64,000 nt of DNA, from assembly GCA_963744005.1 (NCBI GenBank), contig CAVURU010000004.1:682001-746000 (forward strand), given 5' to 3'. Every line of letters begins with the position of its first letter. Position 1 is the first letter of the stretch. A program made the position numbers and the translations under genes. Shown here in pieces: positions 62,788 through 64,000 of the stretch. The notes below the pieces were generated by a model that did no database searches, was not told the origin of the DNA, and worked only from the letters and a program-made list of their open reading frames with translations. This stretch comes from Palsa-504 sp963744005. GTDB lineage: Bacteria > Actinomycetota > Actinomycetes > Streptosporangiales > Streptosporangiaceae.

Positions 62788-64000
62788 CCCGCGCGCACCG
62801 CACGTGGTCATCTGCGGCGCGGGCTTCGCCGGCCTGTCCGCCATCTCCCGGCTGACCCGCGCCGGCCTGCGGGTCACGCTGGTCGACGGCCATCTGTACA
62901 GCACCTTCCAGCCGCTGCTGTACCAGGTGGCCACGGCCGGGCTGAATCCCGGCGACGTCGCCTTCCCGGCGGGCAGCTTCGCCCGGCGGTACGGGGCCGT
63001 CTACCGGCACGGTGAGCTGACCCGGATCGACACCGCGGCCCGGCGGGTCACGCTGACCAGCGGCCTCGAGCTCGACTACGACTACCTCATCATCGCGGCC
63101 GGGGTCTCCTCGGCCTACCACGGCATCCCCGGCGCGGCCGAGAACACCTTCGGCCTGTACACCAGGTCCGATGCCATCGTGCTGCGTGATTGCCTGATGG
63201 CCGCCTTCGAGCAGCTCAGCGTGACCAGCGGCGACCTGCACGTCACCGTGGCCGGCGGCGGCCCCACCGGGGTCGAGCTGGCCGGCACGCTGGCCGAGCT
63301 CACCGCGACCGTGCTGGACGCCACCTTCCCCGACGTCGACCCGGCCCGGGTTCACGTCCGGCTCATCGAGATGGCCTCCGCCCTGCTCACCGCGTTCCAC
63401 CCCAAGCTGCGCGAGTACACCCGGGTCCAGCTGGTCGAGCGCGGCGTGGACATCCGGCTGGACACTCAGATCGCCGAGATCACCGCGGACCAGGTCGTCC
63501 TGGCCGACGGCGAGCACCTGCCCAGCGACGTGACCGTGTGGGCGGCAGGCGTCGGCGCGGCCGAGGCGACGGCCGACTGGGGGCTGCCCCAGGGCCGCGG
63601 CGGCCGCCTGGTCATCGGGCCCGACCTGCGGGTCCAGGGCCAGGACCGGATCTTCGCGGTCGGCGACATCGCCGTCAATCCCGATGACGCCGCCCCCCAG
63701 CTCGCCCAGCCCGCCATGCAGATGGGACGGCACGCGGCCACCCAGATCGTCCGGCTGCAGGGCGGCGAGGCCACCGAGCGGTTCACCTACCATGACAAGG
63801 GCATCATGGCCACCATCGGGCGCCGCTCCGCGGTGGTCGAGCTGGCCCAGGGGCTGCGGCTGCGCGGCACCCTGGCCTGGCTGGCCTGGCTCGCCCTGCA
63901 CATTTTCTACCTGCTCGGCGGCCGTAACCGGGCCTCCACCCTGGTCAACCTGACCTACCGCTACTTCGCCTGGGGGCACGGCGGCGGGGTGATCGTCGGC
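62756..64000 (+). CDS. ndh: Type II NADH dehydrogenase (cut by right edge)
   Basis: 415 residues are visible from GTG 62756, which follows CGGAGG. A single-polypeptide FAD enzyme passes electrons from NADH to quinone at the inner face of the membrane without pumping protons. Motifs: FAD-binding VVICGAGFAGLSAI near residue 17, FQPLLYQVATAGL near 51, NAD-binding VTVAGGGPTGVELAG near 165, VWAAGVGAAEATA, and IFAVGDIA binding the flavin ribityl near 300. A hydrophobic stretch near 370 (LAWLAWLALHIFYLLGG) probably contacts the membrane. The C-terminus lies beyond the window. Confidence 0.92.
   Translation, partial: MRTIPSRHRADPRAPHVVICGAGFAGLSAISRLTRAGLRVTLVDGHLYSTFQPLLYQVATAGLNPGDVAFPAGSFARRYGAVYRHGELTRIDTAARRVTLTSGLELDYDYLIIAAGVSSAYHGIPGAAENTFGLYTRSDAIVLRDCLMAAFEQLSVTSGDLHVTVAGGGPTGVELAGTLAELTATVLDATFPDVDPARVHVRLIEMASALLTAFHPKLREYTRVQLVERGVDIRLDTQIAEITADQVVLADGEHLPSDVTVWAAGVGAAEATADWGLPQGRGGRLVIGPDLRVQGQDRIFAVGDIAVNPDDAAPQLAQPAMQMGRHAATQIVRLQGGEATERFTYHDKGIMATIGRRSAVVELAQGLRLRGTLAWLAWLALHIFYLLGGRNRASTLVNLTYRYFAWGHGGGVIVG

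Overview
This is a very GC-rich actinomycete chromosome segment. The nearest fit is a Streptosporangiales/Thermomonosporaceae-type organism, but that is inferred from gene content only. The support is mycothiol synthesis (mshC), several F420-dependent enzymes, a LexA-NrdR-NrdJ block, a DUF7455-type small protein beside the principal sigma factor and the topoisomerase IV genes, and a tmsAB-like pair for 10-methyl branched fatty acids. Most of the window is housekeeping or conserved accessory DNA. I see no prophage, CRISPR array or biosynthetic gene cluster.

Layout. 1-5 kb: a LuxR-type ATPase regulator running off the left edge, tRNA-His, orn, a divergent amidase-fold protein, and an aldolase coupled to a small membrane protein. 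5-15 kb: two coupled membrane proteases, an IclR regulator, an amidase, mshC, a frameshifted DUF4192 gene preceded by two inverted DnaA boxes, and tmsA-tmsB. 15-21 kb: a broken ketosynthase-acyltransferase gene whose visible active-site residues are replaced, then leuS behind a Leu-codon attenuator. 21-29 kb: lexA1, a divergent SOS-type LysM protein, nrdR-nrdJ, a cupin, an SDR and a second lexA. 29-34 kb: a DoxX protein with 11-residue repeats, a WYL regulator split by an IS110 element, an epoxide hydrolase and a GNAT. 34-46 kb: a membrane-anchored double-AAA+ protein, a fused hydantoinase/5-oxoprolinase, an unknown protein, a PAS-GAF-SpoIIE phosphatase and the principal sigma factor. 46-50 kb: a recombinase relic and a MarR-controlled F420 cluster. 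50-57 kb: DUF7455, parE and parC. 57-64 kb: an SDR-PfkB pair, a CobU fusion, YjbQ, a molybdate-type XRE regulator, a PEBP protein, a BrkB relic and ndh, which is cut by the right edge.

The most striking result is the IS110 element at about 30792-32237. Removing it at a CT dinucleotide restores a canonical WYL start (MLETSARLLRLL). The noncoding leader of the element contains, in the expected order, short sequences matching the left target, right target, left donor end and right donor end. That is a complete candidate bridge RNA consistent with the insertion actually seen.

At least seven genes carry apparent single-base frameshifts (DUF4192, the KS-AT gene twice, an SDR, WYL, the recombinase relic and the XRE regulator). 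Some may be real decay, but the number also fits indel errors in a draft assembly, so reads are needed before calling them pseudogenes. In-frame 15- and 18-bp tandem duplications recur inside and between genes across the window.
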